From positions 620,001 to 684,000 of the forward strand of contig NZ_FNLD01000002.1 in NCBI RefSeq assembly GCF_900104085.1: a DNA stretch of 64,000 nucleotides, written 5' to 3'. How positions within the stretch are numbered: position 1 is the first letter of the stretch; every line of letters begins with the position of its first letter. A program made the translations under genes and the position numbers. The notes under the pieces were generated by a model. It was not told the origin of the DNA and did not search any database. It saw only the letters and a program-made list of their open reading frames with translations. This stretch comes from Pseudoxanthomonas sp. CF125 (GTDB lineage Bacteria; Pseudomonadota; Gammaproteobacteria; Xanthomonadales; Xanthomonadaceae). This document shows positions 28,279-40,179 of the stretch, in pieces.

Positions 28279-29246
28279 CGGGCGGTGCCCGGGTGCGCGG
28301 CGAAGCGCAGGCCGGCCACCTTCCCGCGCGGCATCTGCCAGTGATGTTCGAGCAGGTCATGGAAGGGCTGCAGGTGCAAGAGAACGGAACCTACCTGGAT
28401 GGCACCTTCGGGCGCGGCGGACATGCGCGCGGCGTGCTGCAAAAACTCGGCCCGGGAGGCCGGCTGCTGCTGATGGACAAGGATCCCGAAGCGATCGCCC
28501 ACGCCGAACAAGAGTTCGCCAGCGATGCGCGCGTGACGATCCGCCGCGGCAGTTTCGCCACGCTCGCCCAATGGGAGGCGACCGCCGCCGGGCTCGACGG
28601 AATCCTGCTGGATCTCGGCGTCTCTTCGCCGCAGCTGGATGTGGCCGAACGCGGTTTCAGCTTCGGCAAGGACGGTCCGCTGGACATGCGCATGGACCCG
28701 GACAGCGGCGAGAGCGCGGCCGAATGGCTGATGCGCGCCGACGAAGCCGAGATCGCCGACGTGCTCTGGACCTATGGCGAAGAGCGGCTGAGCCGGCGCA
28801 TCGCCAAGGCCATCGTCGCGCGCCGCGCCGAAAAGCCGTTCACCCGTACCGCGGATCTGGCCGATCTGCTGGGAGCGGTGGTGGGACGCGGCAAGCACGA
28901 CATCAACCCGGCCACGCGCAGCTTCCAGGCCATCCGCATCCACATCAATCGCGAGCTGGCCGATCTGGAAACGGGTCTTGACGGTGCGCTCGACCGTCTG
29001 AAGGCCGGCGGCCGCCTGGCTGTGATCAGCTTCCATTCGCTGGAAGACCGGATCGTCAAACGATTCATCGCCAAGCACGCGAAGGCGCCTCCGGCCAATC
29101 GCCGCCTGCCGGAGCTGGACGTATTCGTGCCCACGCTCAAGGCCATCGGCGATGCGCAGCGCGCCGATGCCGCGGAGACTTCGGCCAATCCGCGCGCGCG
29201 CAGCGCGGTGCTGCGGGTGGCCGAGAAGCTGGCGGTGGCCGCATGA
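28275..29246 (+). CDS. rsmH: 16S rRNA N4-C1402 methyltransferase RsmH (MraW)
   Basis: RsmH methylates N4 of C1402 in 16S rRNA, the same nucleotide whose ribose is modified by RsmI. The GTG at 28275 overlaps the mraZ stop and gives 323 residues. Motifs are [29 protein letters not shown] (SAM site), [30 protein letters not shown] and the later [19 protein letters not shown]. The catalytic domain is complete. The next start (ftsL, 29243) overlaps its stop by four bases. Confidence 0.97.
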   Translation: MTGGARVRGEAQAGHLPARHLPVMFEQVMEGLQVQENGTYLDGTFGRGGHARGVLQKLGPGGRLLLMDKDPEAIAHAEQEFASDARVTIRRGSFATLAQWEATAAGLDGILLDLGVSSPQLDVAERGFSFGKDGPLDMRMDPDSGESAAEWLMRADEAEIADVLWTYGEERLSRRIAKAIVARRAEKPFTRTADLADLLGAVVGRGKHDINPATRSFQAIRIHINRELADLETGLDGALDRLKAGGRLAVISFHSLEDRIVKRFIAKHAKAPPANRRLPELDVFVPTLKAIGDAQRADAAETSANPRARSAVLRVAEKLAVAA

Positions 29247-29506
29247 GCCGCTTCCTGCTGGTGGTGTTGATCCTGGGCAGCATCGCCTCGGCGATCGGCG
29301 TGGTCTATGCGCGTCATCGCCACCGCCTGTTGTTCGTGGAACTGTCGCGGCTGGAGAAGGTGCGCGACGAACTGAATATCGAATTCGGCCGCCTGCAGCT
29401 GGAGCAGGCGACCGTGGCCGAGAGCAACCGCATCGACCAGATCGCGCGCATGCGCTTGGGCATGAAGTTTCCGGAAGCCGCCGACGTCGTGGTGGTGCGC
29501 CCATGA
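29243..29506 (+). CDS. ftsL: Cell division protein FtsL
   Basis: FtsL is a small bitopic divisome protein that forms a complex with FtsB and FtsQ and helps activate FtsW/FtsI. The 87-residue product has one membrane segment near the N-terminus ([20 protein letters not shown]), followed by a leucine-zipper-like periplasmic helix ([32 protein letters not shown]). Identity rests on size, topology and its place between rsmH and ftsI. It overlaps both neighbours by four bases. Confidence 0.93.
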   Translation: MSRFLLVVLILGSIASAIGVVYARHRHRLLFVELSRLEKVRDELNIEFGRLQLEQATVAESNRIDQIARMRLGMKFPEAADVVVVRP

Positions 29507-31323
29507 AGAGCCGCGACAAGAACAACCAGGCTCCGCGCGGCCGCAACCGCGCACGCTTCAACCTGCGCGGCCGGGTGCTGCTGGTGGTGTGCGCGCTGGG
29601 ACTGTGCTCGGTCAGTCTGATCGGCCGCGCCGCCTACGTGCAGCTGGTCAATCGCGATTTCTACCAGCGCGAAGGCAACGAGCGCTTCGTGCGCAACATC
29701 GAGATCCCGACCTCGCGCGGCATGATCACCGACCGTAACGGCGAGCCGGTGGCGGTGTCTTCCCCGGTCGAATCGATCTGGTGCGACCCGCAGGAGTTGT
29801 TGAAAGCCCCGGACCGTTTGCCGGAGCTGGCGCGCGCCCTGGGCGAGCCGCTGGACACGCTGACCAGCCGGGTCAGCCAGCGCGCGGAAAAAGAGTTCTA
29901 TTACCTCAAGCGCCGGATCAACCCGGACGAGGCCAAGAAGATTCTGGCCCACGGCGTGCCCGGCGTGTACTCCAAGCGCGAGTACCGACGCTTCTATCCG
30001 CAAGGCGAAGCGATGGCGCACGTGTTGGGCTTCACCAACATCGACGACCGCGGCCAGGAAGGCGTGGAGCTGGCGTTCGACGAATGGTTGCGCGGCACTC
30101 CGGGCGCGAAGAAGGTGATCCGCGACAACCGCGGCCGCATCGTGGAGAACGTGGACCTGGTCCGCCAGGCGCAGCCGGGCAAGGATCTGACTCTCAGCAT
30201 CGATCGCCGCATCCAGTACCTGGCCTATCGGGAGCTTCGCAACGCGCTGATCTCCCACGAGGCTACCGCGGGTTCTGCGGTGGTGCTGGACGTGGCTACC
30301 GGCGAAGTGCTGGCCATGGTCAACTTGCCCACGTTCAATCCCAACTCGACTTCGTTGGGCAAGCCGGACGCGCACCGCAATCGAGCGGTGACCGATCTGT
30401 TCGAGCCCGGCTCGACCGCCAAGCCGCTCACCGTCGCCGCCGGGCTGGAAGCGGGCGTGATTACGCCCGCGACGATATTCAATACCAATCCGGGTTGGAT
30501 GCCCAACGGCAAGTACCGCACCACGGACACTCATAATTACGGTGTGCTCGACACCACGGGCGTGATTCGCAAGAGCTCCAACGTGGGCGCCGCAAAGATC
30601 GCCCAGCGGCTGGAAAACCGCCAGTTCTACGACTTCTTCCGCAAGATGGGTTACGGCCAGAGCACCCGCAGCGGCTTCCCGGGCGAAGCGTCCGGGTTGT
30701 TCCCCGCGCCCAATCGGTGGAGCGGCACCAGCAAGCAGACCATGTCCTACGGCTACGGCATTGCGGTGACCCCGCTGCAGGTCGCGCACGCCTACGCGAC
30801 GCTGGCCAACGGCGGACGTGCGATCCAGCCGACTTTCGTCAAGGGCGAGCGCAACGAGCCCAAGCAGATCCTCGACCCGGTGATCGCTGCCGAGGTGCTG
30901 AAGATGATGCAGACGGTGACCGAACCCGGCGGCACCGCGACCCAGGCTGCGATCCTCGGCTACCACGTGGCTGGCAAGACCGGCACCTCGCGCAAGGCCT
31001 CAGGCGGCGGTTATTCGCGCAAGTACCTGTCGTTCTTCGCTGGCGTAGTGCCGGTGGACAATCCGCGCTTCGCCATGGCGGTGGTGGTGAACGAGCCGAG
31101 CCAGGGTTCCTACTACGGCGGTCTGGTCGCCGGACCGGTCTTCCACAACGTCATGGAAGGCGCGTTGCGCTTGATGGACGTGCCGCCGGACGACATCGAA
31201 ACCTGGATCGCGGCGCAGGAAAAGGCCGATGGCAAGCGCGGACCTGCCGCCGTGCCGGCCGCCGCCGCGCCCGCCGAAGTACATGCCGCGCTGCCCGTGC
31301 CGCTGCCGGGTGACGTGCAATGA
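29503..31323 (+). CDS. ftsI: Peptidoglycan transpeptidase FtsI (PBP3)
   Basis: FtsI makes septal cross-links together with FtsW. The start is ATG 29503, overlapping ftsL; an open frame upstream lies inside rsmH. The 606-residue protein has a basic cytoplasmic tail, a membrane anchor ([21 protein letters not shown]), a pedestal domain ([20 protein letters not shown], blocks) and the class B transpeptidase domain with STAK (catalytic Ser about 304), SSN near 358 and KTGTS near 492. The C-terminal tail is Ala/Pro-rich. The stop overlaps murE. Confidence 0.98.
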   Translation: MKSRDKNNQAPRGRNRARFNLRGRVLLVVCALGLCSVSLIGRAAYVQLVNRDFYQREGNERFVRNIEIPTSRGMITDRNGEPVAVSSPVESIWCDPQELLKAPDRLPELARALGEPLDTLTSRVSQRAEKEFYYLKRRINPDEAKKILAHGVPGVYSKREYRRFYPQGEAMAHVLGFTNIDDRGQEGVELAFDEWLRGTPGAKKVIRDNRGRIVENVDLVRQAQPGKDLTLSIDRRIQYLAYRELRNALISHEATAGSAVVLDVATGEVLAMVNLPTFNPNSTSLGKPDAHRNRAVTDLFEPGSTAKPLTVAAGLEAGVITPATIFNTNPGWMPNGKYRTTDTHNYGVLDTTGVIRKSSNVGAAKIAQRLENRQFYDFFRKMGYGQSTRSGFPGEASGLFPAPNRWSGTSKQTMSYGYGIAVTPLQVAHAYATLANGGRAIQPTFVKGERNEPKQILDPVIAAEVLKMMQTVTEPGGTATQAAILGYHVAGKTGTSRKASGGGYSRKYLSFFAGVVPVDNPRFAMAVVVNEPSQGSYYGGLVAGPVFHNVMEGALRLMDVPPDDIETWIAAQEKADGKRGPAAVPAAAAPAEVHAALPVPLPGDVQ

Positions 31324-32789
31324 GGCGCGCCATGGCCCTGGCCGATCTGTTGCCGGAGATGGAGATTCCGCGCGACATCGTGATCCGCGGACTGGTCCTG
31401 GACAGCCGCCACATTGAGCCGAGCGATGCGTTCGTCGCCATCGCCGGATTCGGCGCGCACGGTCTGGGTTTTGTCGAACAAGCCCAGGCCGCAGGCGCCA
31501 GCGCGATCCTGTTCGAACCGCCGGCACCGGCCGAATTCGATGTGCCCGCCGATGCGATCGCCGTGCCCGGCCTGCGTGCGCGCATGGGCGAAATGGCCGA
31601 CCGCTTCCATGCGCGCCCGTCGCGCGACATGTCGATGGTCGGCGTCACCGGCACCAACGGCAAGACTTCCACCGTGCAACTGCTGGCGCAGGCCTGGCAT
31701 CTGCGCGGCCTGCGTGCGGCCAGCATCGGCACGCTGGGCGCCGGGCTCTACGGCGAAGTCGTTCCGACCGGATTCACCACGCCGCTGGTGCTGCAGATGC
31801 ATGCGCTGCTGGCGCAGCTGCGCGATGCGGGAGCCAAGGCGGTGGCGATGGAAGTGAGCTCGCATGCGTTGGATCAGGGCCGCGTCGATGCGGTGCATTT
31901 CGATGTCGCCGTGTTCACCAATCTTACCCGCGACCATCTTGATTACCACGGCGACATGGCCGGCTATGGCGCGGCCAAGGCGCGGCTGTTCGCCTGGCCC
32001 GAACTGCAGGCAGCGGTGATCAATCTCGACGATGCGTTCGGTCGCCAGCTGATCGCGCAGCTGCCGAAAGACCTCCGCGCAATTGGTTTGAGCTCTCGCG
32101 ACGAAGCCCAGGCCAGCGTGCGCGCAAGCAATCTGCGCCTGGACGCGAACGGCATCGCTTTCGACCTGACGGTCGAAAACGATTGCTACGGCGTCCAGTC
32201 CAAGCTGCTGGGCCGTTTCAACGTCGACAACCTGCTGGCGGTGGCCGGCGCGCTGCATGCGCTGGGCGATGCGCCGGCCGACATCGCGCGCACACTGTCG
32301 AAACTGCAGCCCATCCATGGCCGCATGAACCGTTTGGGCGGCGATGGCCAGCGGCCGCTGGTGGTGATCGACTACGCGCACACGCCCGATGCGTTGGAAC
32401 AGGCGCTGGCCAGCCTGCGCGACCACGCGCCTGCGCGACTGATCTGCGTGTTCGGCTGCGGCGGCGAGCGCGACGTGGGCAAGCGCCCGCTGATGGCCGC
32501 CTGCGCGGAACGGTTGGCCGACCGGGTGATTGTGACCGACGACAATCCGCGCGGCGAAGACGGCGATGCGATCGTCGCCGACATCCTGGCCGGTTTCGCC
32601 AGGCCCGATTCGGTGACCGTGCAGCGCGACCGCGCCCAGGCGATCGCCCGCGCGATCGGAGAAGCCGGAGCTGACGACATCGTGTTGATCGCGGGCAAGG
32701 GCCATGAGCCCTATCAGGAAGTCGCCGGCGTGCGTCACCCGTTCGACGATACGGCGGTCGCCCGCCAATGCCTGGAGGTGCACGCATGA
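31320..32789 (+). CDS. murE: UDP-MurNAc-tripeptide synthetase MurE
   Basis: MurE adds the third residue of the stem peptide in the cytoplasm. The 489-residue product has the ATP site [19 protein letters not shown] near residue 110, the Mur ligase motif [14 protein letters not shown], and [11 protein letters not shown] near 408. The DNPR motif marks specificity for meso-diaminopimelate. The start at 31320 overlaps the ftsI stop; ATG 31332 is a possible later start. It overlaps murF by four bases. Confidence 0.97.
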   Translation: MRRAMALADLLPEMEIPRDIVIRGLVLDSRHIEPSDAFVAIAGFGAHGLGFVEQAQAAGASAILFEPPAPAEFDVPADAIAVPGLRARMGEMADRFHARPSRDMSMVGVTGTNGKTSTVQLLAQAWHLRGLRAASIGTLGAGLYGEVVPTGFTTPLVLQMHALLAQLRDAGAKAVAMEVSSHALDQGRVDAVHFDVAVFTNLTRDHLDYHGDMAGYGAAKARLFAWPELQAAVINLDDAFGRQLIAQLPKDLRAIGLSSRDEAQASVRASNLRLDANGIAFDLTVENDCYGVQSKLLGRFNVDNLLAVAGALHALGDAPADIARTLSKLQPIHGRMNRLGGDGQRPLVVIDYAHTPDALEQALASLRDHAPARLICVFGCGGERDVGKRPLMAACAERLADRVIVTDDNPRGEDGDAIVADILAGFARPDSVTVQRDRAQAIARAIGEAGADDIVLIAGKGHEPYQEVAGVRHPFDDTAVARQCLEVHA

Positions 32790-34168
32790 AGCGGCTTCCA
32801 CTGTCGCTGCTAGCGCATTGGGCCGGCGGCGAATTGCATGGCGAGGATCTGCTGGTCGACACGCTGACCAACGACACGCGCAGCCTGATGCCGGGCAGCC
32901 TTTATGTCGCGCTGCGCGGCGAGCGCTTCGACGGCCACGATTTCGCCTACGACGCAGCCATGCGCAACGCCGCCGCATTGATGGTCGACCACCCGGTGGA
33001 AGTGGAACTGCCGCAGATCGTCGTTGCCGACACCCAGCTGGCGCTGGCGCGCATCGCGACCAGCCTGCAGCTGGACCGCGGCGGCAAAGCCATCGCCATC
33101 ACCGGCAGCAACGGCAAGACCAGCGTCAAGGCCTTGACCGTGGCGATTTTGCAGCGCGCCGGCAACACTTATTTCAATCCCGGCAACCGCAACAACGAGA
33201 TCGGGCTGCCGCTGGCGGTGATCGATGCGCCGGACGACGCGGATTTCTCCATTTACGAAATGGGCGCCGGCAAGCCGGGCGATATCGCCTACCTGACCGA
33301 CATCATCACTCCCGACGTGTCGCTGGTGAACAACGTCGCCGCCGCACACCTGGAGCGCATGGGCAGCTTGATGGGCGTGGCCCAGACCAAGGGCGCGATC
33401 CATTCGGCGCTGGCCATCGACGGCGTGGCCGTGATCAACGCCGACGACGCGTTCGCCGAATACTTCGCTGGTCTCGCAGCGGGCCGGAAGATACTGCGCT
33501 TCGGCCTGGATTCCACCGCCGATGTCACTGCGCGGAACATCGTGGCCGGAGTCGATGGCTCGCGATTCCAACTGGTCACCCCACAAGGCGAGGCGGCCGT
33601 CGAACTGCCGTTGCCCGGACGCCACAACCTGCTCAACGCATTGGCCGCCGCATCCCTTGCGTTGGCAAGCGGCGTGGCCCTGGCGACGATCGCCGAGGGG
33701 CTGGCCGCGAGCAAGCCGGTGCCCGGCCGTCAGGTCGCGCACGTGCTGGCCAACGGCGCCGTGCTGATCGACGACAGCTACAACGCCAATCCCGGTTCGC
33801 TGGTTGCGGCCATCGACACGCTGGCTGCGGCAGGTGGCGAGGCCTGGCTGGTGCTGGGCGACATGCGCGAGCTGGGCGATGAAGGCGAAGCGTTGCATGC
33901 CGATGTCGGGCGCAAGGCCAAGGCTGCAGGTCTGCGCCGCCTGTACACGCTGGGGCCGCTGAGTGCGGCCGCCGCGCTGGCTTTTGGCGAAGGCGCGCGC
34001 AGTTTCGAAACGCATAAAGAACTGGCCGATGCCTTGCGCGTCGACCTGTCGCAGGCCGCAGATCCGAAAACCCTGCGCTGCCTGGTCAAGGGATCGAGAG
34101 GAAGCGCGATGGATCGCATCGTCACGGCATTGCTGTCCACAGGGGAGGGCGCATCGCATGCTGCTTGA
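32786..34168 (+). CDS. murF: UDP-MurNAc-pentapeptide synthetase MurF
   Basis: MurF joins D-Ala-D-Ala, made by Ddl in this cluster, to the tripeptide precursor. The start is ATG 32786 ([19 protein letters not shown]), overlapping murE, giving 460 residues. Motifs include [20 protein letters not shown] in the N-domain, [19 protein letters not shown] for ATP, and [18 protein letters not shown]. The last domain shows [19 protein letters not shown]. The 3' end overlaps the mraY start by 11 bases. Confidence 0.97.
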   Translation: MKRLPLSLLAHWAGGELHGEDLLVDTLTNDTRSLMPGSLYVALRGERFDGHDFAYDAAMRNAAALMVDHPVEVELPQIVVADTQLALARIATSLQLDRGGKAIAITGSNGKTSVKALTVAILQRAGNTYFNPGNRNNEIGLPLAVIDAPDDADFSIYEMGAGKPGDIAYLTDIITPDVSLVNNVAAAHLERMGSLMGVAQTKGAIHSALAIDGVAVINADDAFAEYFAGLAAGRKILRFGLDSTADVTARNIVAGVDGSRFQLVTPQGEAAVELPLPGRHNLLNALAAASLALASGVALATIAEGLAASKPVPGRQVAHVLANGAVLIDDSYNANPGSLVAAIDTLAAAGGEAWLVLGDMRELGDEGEALHADVGRKAKAAGLRRLYTLGPLSAAAALAFGEGARSFETHKELADALRVDLSQAADPKTLRCLVKGSRGSAMDRIVTALLSTGEGASHAA

Positions 34169-35249
34169 ATTGACACGCTGGCTGCAGCAGCTGGAAAGCC
34201 TGTTCGGCTTGTTCGGCTACCTGACCTTCCGCGGCATCCTGGCTGCGCTGACCTCGCTGTTCCTGTCGCTATGGATGGGTCCTGCGGTGATCCGCCGGCT
34301 GGCCCAGTTCAAGGGCGGCCAGCCGATCCGCCAGGACGGCCCGCAGACCCATTTCACCAAGGCCGGCACGCCGACCATGGGCGGCGCGCTGATCCTGATG
34401 ACGGTGCTGCTGTCGGTGCTGCTGTGGGGCGACCTGCGCAACCGTTATGTCTGGGTGGTGTTGCTGGTGATGCTGGCCTTCGGCGCCATCGGCTGGTACG
34501 ACGACTGGATCAAGATCGTCAAGCGTGATCCCAATGGATTGAAGTCGCGCTGGAAGTACCTGCTGCAATCGATCTTCGGCCTGGCCGCCGGCATTTTCCT
34601 GTTCATGACCGCCGATCCTTCGGTGCCGGCCTCGACCACGTTCTATATTCCGATGATCAAGAGCGTGGCCTTGCCGCTGGCCGGGATCGGTTTCATCGCC
34701 ATCGCGTATTTCTGGATCGTCGGTTTCTCCAACGCGGTCAATCTGACCGACGGCCTGGATGGCCTGGCGATCATGCCCACGGTGCTGGTGGCCTGTGCGC
34801 TGGGCGTGTTCGCCTACGCCTCGGGCAACGCGGTGTTCTCCGCCTATCTGCAGATTCCGCAGGTGCCGGGCGCCGGTGAACTGGTGATCATCTGCGCGGC
34901 TATCGCCGGCGCGGGCCTGGGTTTCCTCTGGTTCAACACTTATCCGGCCATGGTGTTCATGGGCGATATCGGCGCGCTGGCGCTGGGCGCGGTATTGGGA
35001 ACGGTGGCGGTGATCGTGCGCCAGGAACTGGTGCTGGTGATCATGGGCGGCATCTTCGTCATCGAAACGCTATCGGTGATGATCCAGGTGGCCTCGTTCA
35101 AGCTCACCGGCAAGCGCGTGTTCCGCATGGCGCCCATCCATCACCACTTTGAACTGAAGGGCTGGCCCGAGCCGCGCGTGATCGTGCGCTTCTGGATCAT
35201 TTCGGTGGTGCTGGTTCTTGTCGGTCTTGCGACGTTGAAGGTGCGTTGA
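34158..35249 (+). CDS. mraY: Phospho-MurNAc-pentapeptide translocase MraY
   Basis: MraY transfers phospho-MurNAc-pentapeptide to undecaprenyl phosphate, forming lipid I at the inner membrane. The start is ATG 34158 inside the murF end, giving 363 residues with about ten membrane helices. Signatures are [46 protein letters not shown] (catalytic Asp) and [17 protein letters not shown] (His-rich loop). In most proteobacteria murD would follow; here the mraY TGA overlaps the ftsW ATG. Confidence 0.98.
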   Translation: MLLELTRWLQQLESLFGLFGYLTFRGILAALTSLFLSLWMGPAVIRRLAQFKGGQPIRQDGPQTHFTKAGTPTMGGALILMTVLLSVLLWGDLRNRYVWVVLLVMLAFGAIGWYDDWIKIVKRDPNGLKSRWKYLLQSIFGLAAGIFLFMTADPSVPASTTFYIPMIKSVALPLAGIGFIAIAYFWIVGFSNAVNLTDGLDGLAIMPTVLVACALGVFAYASGNAVFSAYLQIPQVPGAGELVIICAAIAGAGLGFLWFNTYPAMVFMGDIGALALGAVLGTVAVIVRQELVLVIMGGIFVIETLSVMIQVASFKLTGKRVFRMAPIHHHFELKGWPEPRVIVRFWIISVVLVLVGLATLKVR

Positions 35250-36541
35250 TGAACGGCGCTCCCATCAACAATCCGCCGCGCCAGGCCACGCGACTGGAAG
35301 CCATCGGCGGCCGCTACGATCCGTGGCTGCTCGGGGTAACGCTGGCGCTTACCGCGCTGGGCGTGGTGATGGTCGCGTCCAGTTCGATCGCCATGGACAG
35401 CAATCCGTTCTACTACCTGACCCGCCACCTGGTGTTCCTGGGTCTGGGCATCGGCCTGGCCTATGTGGCCATGCGCACCGAACTCAAGACCGTCGAACAC
35501 TACAACCAGTGGTTGCTGCTGGCGTGTTTCGTATTGCTGTTACTGGTGTACGTGCCGGGTCTGGGCAGCAGCGTCAACGGCGCGCGGCGCTGGATCAACC
35601 TGGGCGTTTCCAAGTTCCAGGTCGTGGAAGCGGTGAAGGTGCTCTACATCGTCTGGCTGTCCAGCTACCTGGTGCGTTTCCGCGACGAAGTGAACGCCAC
35701 TTGGCCGGCGATGCTCAAACCGCTGGGCGTGGCGGTAGCACTGGTCGGCCTGCTGCTGCTGCAGCCGGACTTCGGCTCTTCCACGCTGTTGCTGGCGATC
35801 ACCGCCGGCATGCTGGTGCTGGGCGGCGTGAATCTGCCGCGCATGTCGGCGCCGATCGTGATCGGCCTGCCGATCTTCGCCTTCATCGCGATCCTCGAAC
35901 CGTACCGCATGCGGCGCATCACCTCTTTCATGAATCCGTGGGAAGACCAGCTCGGTTCCGGCTACCAGCTCAGCAACGCGCTGATGGCCGTCGGCCGCGG
36001 CGAGTGGTGGGGCGTCGGCCTGGGCGGCTCGGTGCAGAAGTTGAACTACCTGCCCGAGGCGCACACCGATTTCATCTTTTCCGTGATCGGCGAAGAGCTG
36101 GGTTTCGTCGGTGCCTGCGGTGTGATCGCGCTGTACGCGCTACTGGCCGGCCGCGCTTTCCATATCGGTTTGCGCTGCGTGGAAATGCGCAGGCACTTCG
36201 CCGGTTACTGTGCGTTCGGCATCGCGCTGTGGATCAGCATGCAGAGCTTCGTTTCCATCGGCGTCAATCTGGGCCTGCTGCCGACCAAAGGCTTGACCCT
36301 GCCGCTGATTTCGTCGGGCGGTTCCAGCGTGCTGATGACCTGTGTAGCGATGGGGTTGCTGCTGCGGGTTTCCTACGAGCTCAATCGCGCCGAGCGCCAG
36401 GTCGCTTTGCTGCGCGGCGAAGCGGCGCCGACCGCGGAAGCACCGGCGTCGGCTGCGCCCGTTACCGCGACGCAAGCGCCGACACGCGGCACCAGCCGGC
36501 TGAACTCGCGCGTCGAACCGACCTTCGAGAGGATCGCATGA
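35249..36541 (+). CDS. ftsW: Septal peptidoglycan glycosyltransferase FtsW
   Basis: FtsW is the SEDS-family polymerase that works with FtsI at the septum. ATG 35249 is preferred over the TTG immediately before it at 35246; both are in frame. The 430-residue product has about ten membrane segments and the family features [65 protein letters not shown] and [13 protein letters not shown]. The C-terminal tail is Ala/Pro/Thr-rich. It overlaps mraY by one base and murG by four. Confidence 0.97.
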   Translation: MNGAPINNPPRQATRLEAIGGRYDPWLLGVTLALTALGVVMVASSSIAMDSNPFYYLTRHLVFLGLGIGLAYVAMRTELKTVEHYNQWLLLACFVLLLLVYVPGLGSSVNGARRWINLGVSKFQVVEAVKVLYIVWLSSYLVRFRDEVNATWPAMLKPLGVAVALVGLLLLQPDFGSSTLLLAITAGMLVLGGVNLPRMSAPIVIGLPIFAFIAILEPYRMRRITSFMNPWEDQLGSGYQLSNALMAVGRGEWWGVGLGGSVQKLNYLPEAHTDFIFSVIGEELGFVGACGVIALYALLAGRAFHIGLRCVEMRRHFAGYCAFGIALWISMQSFVSIGVNLGLLPTKGLTLPLISSGGSSVLMTCVAMGLLLRVSYELNRAERQVALLRGEAAPTAEAPASAAPVTATQAPTRGTSRLNSRVEPTFERIA

Positions 36542-37632
36542 GCGCACGCAGCGACGCGCCAGTGATGATCCTCGCGGGCGGCACTGGCGGCCATATCTTC
36601 CCTGCGCTGGCCGTGGCCAAGGTGCTGCGCGCGCGCGGCGTGCCGGTGACCTGGCTGGGCGCCGACGGCGCGATGGAAACGCGCTTGGTTCCCCAGCACG
36701 ACATTCCTCTGGATACCCTCGCCATCTCCGGCGTGCGTGGCAAGGGCAAGCTCGCCTTGCTGGGCGCGCCGCTGCGCATCTTCAAGGCGATCCGCGGCGC
36801 GGGTGCGGTGTTGCGCCAGCGTTCGCCGCGCGCGGTGGTCAGCTTCGGCGGCTTCGCGGCAGGTCCAGGCGGCATGGCCGCGCGCTTGCAGGGTCGTCCG
36901 TTGCTGGTGCACGAACAGAACCGCGCGCCTGGTTTCACCAACCGCGTGCTGGCGAAATTCGCCCGCCGCATCCTCACCGGCTTTCCCGGCAGCTTTCCCG
37001 CCCGCGAAGAAGCGGTGGGCAATCCGGTGCGCGGCGAAATCGCCAGTTTGCCGGTGCCCGCGCAACGTTTCGCAGGGCGCGCAGCGCCGCTGCGGCTGCT
37101 GGTGCTGGGCGGCAGCCAGGGCGCCCGCGCCTTGAACCTCGCGTTGCCACAGGCGCTTTCGGCGCTCCCGGAATTCCGGATCGAAGTGCGCCACCAGTGC
37201 GGCGAGAAGATGCGCGAGGAAGCGGTGCGTGCCTATGCCGAAGCCAATGTGGCTGCCAGCGTGGAAAGCTTCATCGCCGACATGGCCGAAGCCTATGGCT
37301 GGGCCGACCTTGTAGTCTGCCGCGCGGGCGCATCCACGCTGGCCGAGCTGTGCGCCGTCGGCATCGGCAGCGTGCTGGTTCCTTTCCCCGCCGCCGTCGA
37401 CGACCACCAGACCAAGAACGCGATGTATCTGGTCGAACGCGGCGCCGCCGTTCTGCTCAAACAGGACGACCAGTTGGCGATGCATCTGCAACGGACGCTC
37501 GGCGAACTCGCTGCCGATCCGGCCCGCCGTCTGGCGATGGCCGACGCCGCGCGCTCGCTGGCCAAGCCCGATGCGGCCGAACGCATCGCCGACATCATTC
37601 TCGAAGAATCAGCATTGGAACGCGCAGCATGA
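36538..37632 (+). CDS. murG: Lipid II synthase MurG
   Basis: MurG adds GlcNAc to lipid I to make lipid II on the cytoplasmic face of the membrane. ATG 36538 overlaps the ftsW stop and gives 364 residues. The two G-loops are visible ([21 protein letters not shown] and [18 protein letters not shown]), followed by [24 protein letters not shown] and [15 protein letters not shown] with [14 protein letters not shown], the UDP-GlcNAc site. The catalytic His in GGTGGH is kept. Confidence 0.98.
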   Translation: MSARSDAPVMILAGGTGGHIFPALAVAKVLRARGVPVTWLGADGAMETRLVPQHDIPLDTLAISGVRGKGKLALLGAPLRIFKAIRGAGAVLRQRSPRAVVSFGGFAAGPGGMAARLQGRPLLVHEQNRAPGFTNRVLAKFARRILTGFPGSFPAREEAVGNPVRGEIASLPVPAQRFAGRAAPLRLLVLGGSQGARALNLALPQALSALPEFRIEVRHQCGEKMREEAVRAYAEANVAASVESFIADMAEAYGWADLVVCRAGASTLAELCAVGIGSVLVPFPAAVDDHQTKNAMYLVERGAAVLLKQDDQLAMHLQRTLGELAADPARRLAMADAARSLAKPDAAERIADIILEESALERAA

Positions 37633-39083
37633 TGATGGCCGCCGCACGCGAACGCCGCTTGCAACACACGGGCAACCTGGCCCAGGAATTCCGCCGCGTG
37701 CATTTCGTCGGCATCGGCGGTTCCGGCATGAGCGGCATAGCCGAAGTGCTGTGCACGCTGGGCTATGAAGTGTCCGGTTCCGACAACGCCGACAACGCGG
37801 CCACGCGCCGGCTGGTCTCGCTGGGCGCGCGGGTGATGCGCGGGCACAACGCGTCCAACGTGCTGGGCACCGATTGCGTGGTGGTCTCCAGCGCCATCAA
37901 GCACGACAACCCGGAACTGATGGAAGCGCGTTCGCAGCGCATTCCGATTGTGCCGCGCGCGGCGATGCTCGCCGAGCTGATGCGTTTCCGTCGCGGCATC
38001 GCCGTGGCCGGCACCCACGGCAAAACAACCACCACCAGCTTGACCGCAGCGGTGCTGAGCGAAGGCGGGCTGGATCCGACTTTCGTGATCGGCGGGCAAC
38101 TGCTCGCCGCCGGCGCCAACGCCAAGCTCGGCGACGGCCAGTGGCTGGTGGCCGAGGCCGACGAAAGCGACGGTAGCTTCCTGCGCCTGAATCCGCTGAT
38201 GTCGGTCATCACCAACATCGACTCCGATCACCTGGAGAACTACGACAACGATTTCTCCAAGGTCCAGGCCGCCTTCGCCGAATTCCTGCAGCGCCTGCCG
38301 TTCTACGGACTGGCGGTGCTGTGCATCGACGATCCGGAAGTGGCCGCATTGGCCGCCGACACGCCGCGGCATGTGATGAGTTATGGCTTTGCCGAGAACG
38401 CCGACGTGCGCGCCGAGGACGTGACCCAGGAAGCCGGATGCATGCGCTTCACGCTGCGCCTGCCCGAAGATACGCAAGTGCGGGTCAAGCTCGCTTTGCC
38501 GGGCCGCCACAACGTGCAGAACGCGCTCGCCGCGGCCTGCATCGGTTGGCAGCTGGGAGTGGCGCCGCAGGACATCGCCAATGCGCTGGAGAAGTTCTCC
38601 GGCATCGGCCGGCGGTTCAACGATCTTGGTGAAATCGCCACGCCCAACGGCGCAAAGATCCGGCTGGTCGACGACTACGGCCACCATCCGCGCGAGCTCG
38701 CCGCAGTGTTCGCCGCCGCACGCGGCGGATGGCCGGACAAGCGTCTTGTCGTCGCCTTCCAGCCGCACCGCTACAGCCGCACGCGCGACCAGTTCGATGC
38801 GTTCGCCGCGGTGCTTTCCGAAGTGGACGTACTGGTGCTGAGCGAAGTCTATCCGGCCGGCGAAGCGCCCATCGCCGGCGCCGACGCCAAATCGCTGGCG
38901 CGCGCCATCCGCGCGCGCGGCCGCAACGAGCCGGTGGTGGTCAGCCAGGTGTCCGAACTGGCCGGCGTGCTGCCCGACGTGCTGCAGGACGGCGATCTGC
39001 TGCTGCTGATGGGTGCCGGCGATATCGGCCATGTCGCACAGGACATCGCCGCACATGGTTTTGGAGGAAGCAGGTCCGAATGA
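37629..39083 (+). CDS. murC: UDP-MurNAc-L-alanine ligase MurC
   Basis: MurC attaches L-alanine to UDP-MurNAc, the first stem-peptide step. ATG 37629 overlaps the murG stop; the run of three Met codons leaves the exact start open by two residues. The 484-residue protein has [16 protein letters not shown], the ATP loop [34 protein letters not shown] and [15 protein letters not shown]. All are standard MurC motifs. The stop overlaps ddl by four bases. Confidence 0.98.
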   Translation: MMMAAARERRLQHTGNLAQEFRRVHFVGIGGSGMSGIAEVLCTLGYEVSGSDNADNAATRRLVSLGARVMRGHNASNVLGTDCVVVSSAIKHDNPELMEARSQRIPIVPRAAMLAELMRFRRGIAVAGTHGKTTTTSLTAAVLSEGGLDPTFVIGGQLLAAGANAKLGDGQWLVAEADESDGSFLRLNPLMSVITNIDSDHLENYDNDFSKVQAAFAEFLQRLPFYGLAVLCIDDPEVAALAADTPRHVMSYGFAENADVRAEDVTQEAGCMRFTLRLPEDTQVRVKLALPGRHNVQNALAAACIGWQLGVAPQDIANALEKFSGIGRRFNDLGEIATPNGAKIRLVDDYGHHPRELAAVFAAARGGWPDKRLVVAFQPHRYSRTRDQFDAFAAVLSEVDVLVLSEVYPAGEAPIAGADAKSLARAIRARGRNEPVVVSQVSELAGVLPDVLQDGDLLLLMGAGDIGHVAQDIAAHGFGGSRSE

Positions 39084-40024
39084 GCAAGTATGCAATTCCC
39101 GCGCCAGTCGTGACCGACCCGAAGGTATTCGGTCGCGTCGCCGTGCTGCTCGGTGGTACCTCCAGCGAGCGCGAAGTCTCGCTGGATTCGGGCCGCAACG
39201 TGCTCGACGCGCTGCTGGCGCGCGGCATCGATGCGACCGCCGTCGACGGCGTGTCCGCGCTGATCGATGCGCTGGCGCAGAAGAAATTCGACCGGGTCTT
39301 CAACATCCTGCATGGCGGCGAAGGCGAGAACGGCGTGCTGCAGGGTCTGTTGGAAGCATTGGGCGTCCCGTATACCGGCTCCGGCGTACTGGGCTCTGCG
39401 CTTGCGCTCGACAAGATCCGCTGCAAGCAAGTGTGGATGTCGGTCGGTTTGCCTACGCCCGCCTACCAGAAGTTGGCAAAAGGCGACGACGTGCATGTCG
39501 CCGCCCGCGCCATCGGCCTGCCGTTGATCGTCAAACCTTCCTGCGAAGGTTCCAGTGTCGGCATCTCGCGCGTGGTCGATGAAGCCGACCTGCAGGCCGC
39601 GCTGGATCTGGCGGCGCGTTATCCGGGCGAGTTGCTGATGGAGCAGATGGTCATCGGCGACGAGCTCACCGTGCCGGTTCTGGGAGACGTGGCATTGCCT
39701 TCCATCCGCATCGTGCCGAAAGGGCTTTGGTACGACTACCACGCCAAGTACATCGCCGACGATACGCAGTACTTGTGCCCCGGGCTGGAAGGCGCCGACG
39801 AAGCCGAAATCGGCCGCATCGCGCTGGCCGCGTTCCAGGCCGCGGGTTGCCGTGGCTGGGGCCGCGTGGACGTGATGCGCGACCGCGCCACCGGCAATTT
39901 CTACCTGTTGGAAGTGAATACCGCACCCGGCATGACCAGTCATTCGCTGGTGCCCAAAGCGGCGAAACAGGCCGGCATCGGTTTCGAAGAACTGTGCTGG
40001 CGCATTTTGGAAACCACGCTATGA
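39080..40024 (+). CDS. ddl: D-alanine-D-alanine ligase
   Basis: Ddl makes the D-Ala-D-Ala dipeptide used by MurF. ATG 39080 overlaps the murC stop and gives 314 residues, the DdlB-size class. ATP-grasp motifs are present: [54 protein letters not shown] and [26 protein letters not shown] (two adjoining blocks). In most dcw clusters ftsQ follows directly; here the TGA overlaps an ATG at 40021 of a short frame generated by a repeat. Confidence 0.98.
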   Translation: MSKYAIPAPVVTDPKVFGRVAVLLGGTSSEREVSLDSGRNVLDALLARGIDATAVDGVSALIDALAQKKFDRVFNILHGGEGENGVLQGLLEALGVPYTGSGVLGSALALDKIRCKQVWMSVGLPTPAYQKLAKGDDVHVAARAIGLPLIVKPSCEGSSVGISRVVDEADLQAALDLAARYPGELLMEQMVIGDELTVPVLGDVALPSIRIVPKGLWYDYHAKYIADDTQYLCPGLEGADEAEIGRIALAAFQAAGCRGWGRVDVMRDRATGNFYLLEVNTAPGMTSHSLVPKAAKQAGIGFEELCWRILETTL

Positions 40025-40179
40025 AACCGGCATTCGTGATTCGGGATTCGGGATTGGCGGGAGCGGGCGTGCTTCGCCTGTACGTCATCGCGCGAAGGAT
40101 CGAAGCACAGGGTGTTCGCGCTTTCACGAATCCCGAATCCCGAATCCCGAATGCCGTCGTAAGCGGAGCGGGCGCATGA
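40021..40179 (+). CDS. Possible 52-codon bridging ORF between ddl and ftsQ, made mostly of repeat
   Basis: An ATG at 40021 overlaps the ddl stop (ATGA), and its frame stays open to a TGA at 40177-40179 that overlaps the ftsQ ATG (ATGA). The 52-residue sequence ([20 protein letters not shown]... AVVSGAGA) has no recognised domain and is largely encoded by an inverted repeat. It probably matters only for keeping ribosomes moving from ddl to ftsQ, if it is translated at all. No Shine-Dalgarno sequence is obvious. Confidence 0.35.
   Translation: MKPAFVIRDSGLAGAGVLRLYVIARRIEAQGVRAFTNPESRIPNAVVSGAGA
40028..40156. repeat. Inverted GATTCGGGATTCGGG repeat between ddl and ftsQ
   Basis: CGGCATTCGTGATTCGGGAT at the left and ATCCCGAATCCCGAATGCCG at the right are inverted copies; the right arm has three tandem AATCCCG units and the left has two. 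The spacer is about 65 bases. It is the only sizeable interruption between mraZ and ftsA. Confidence 0.8.
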
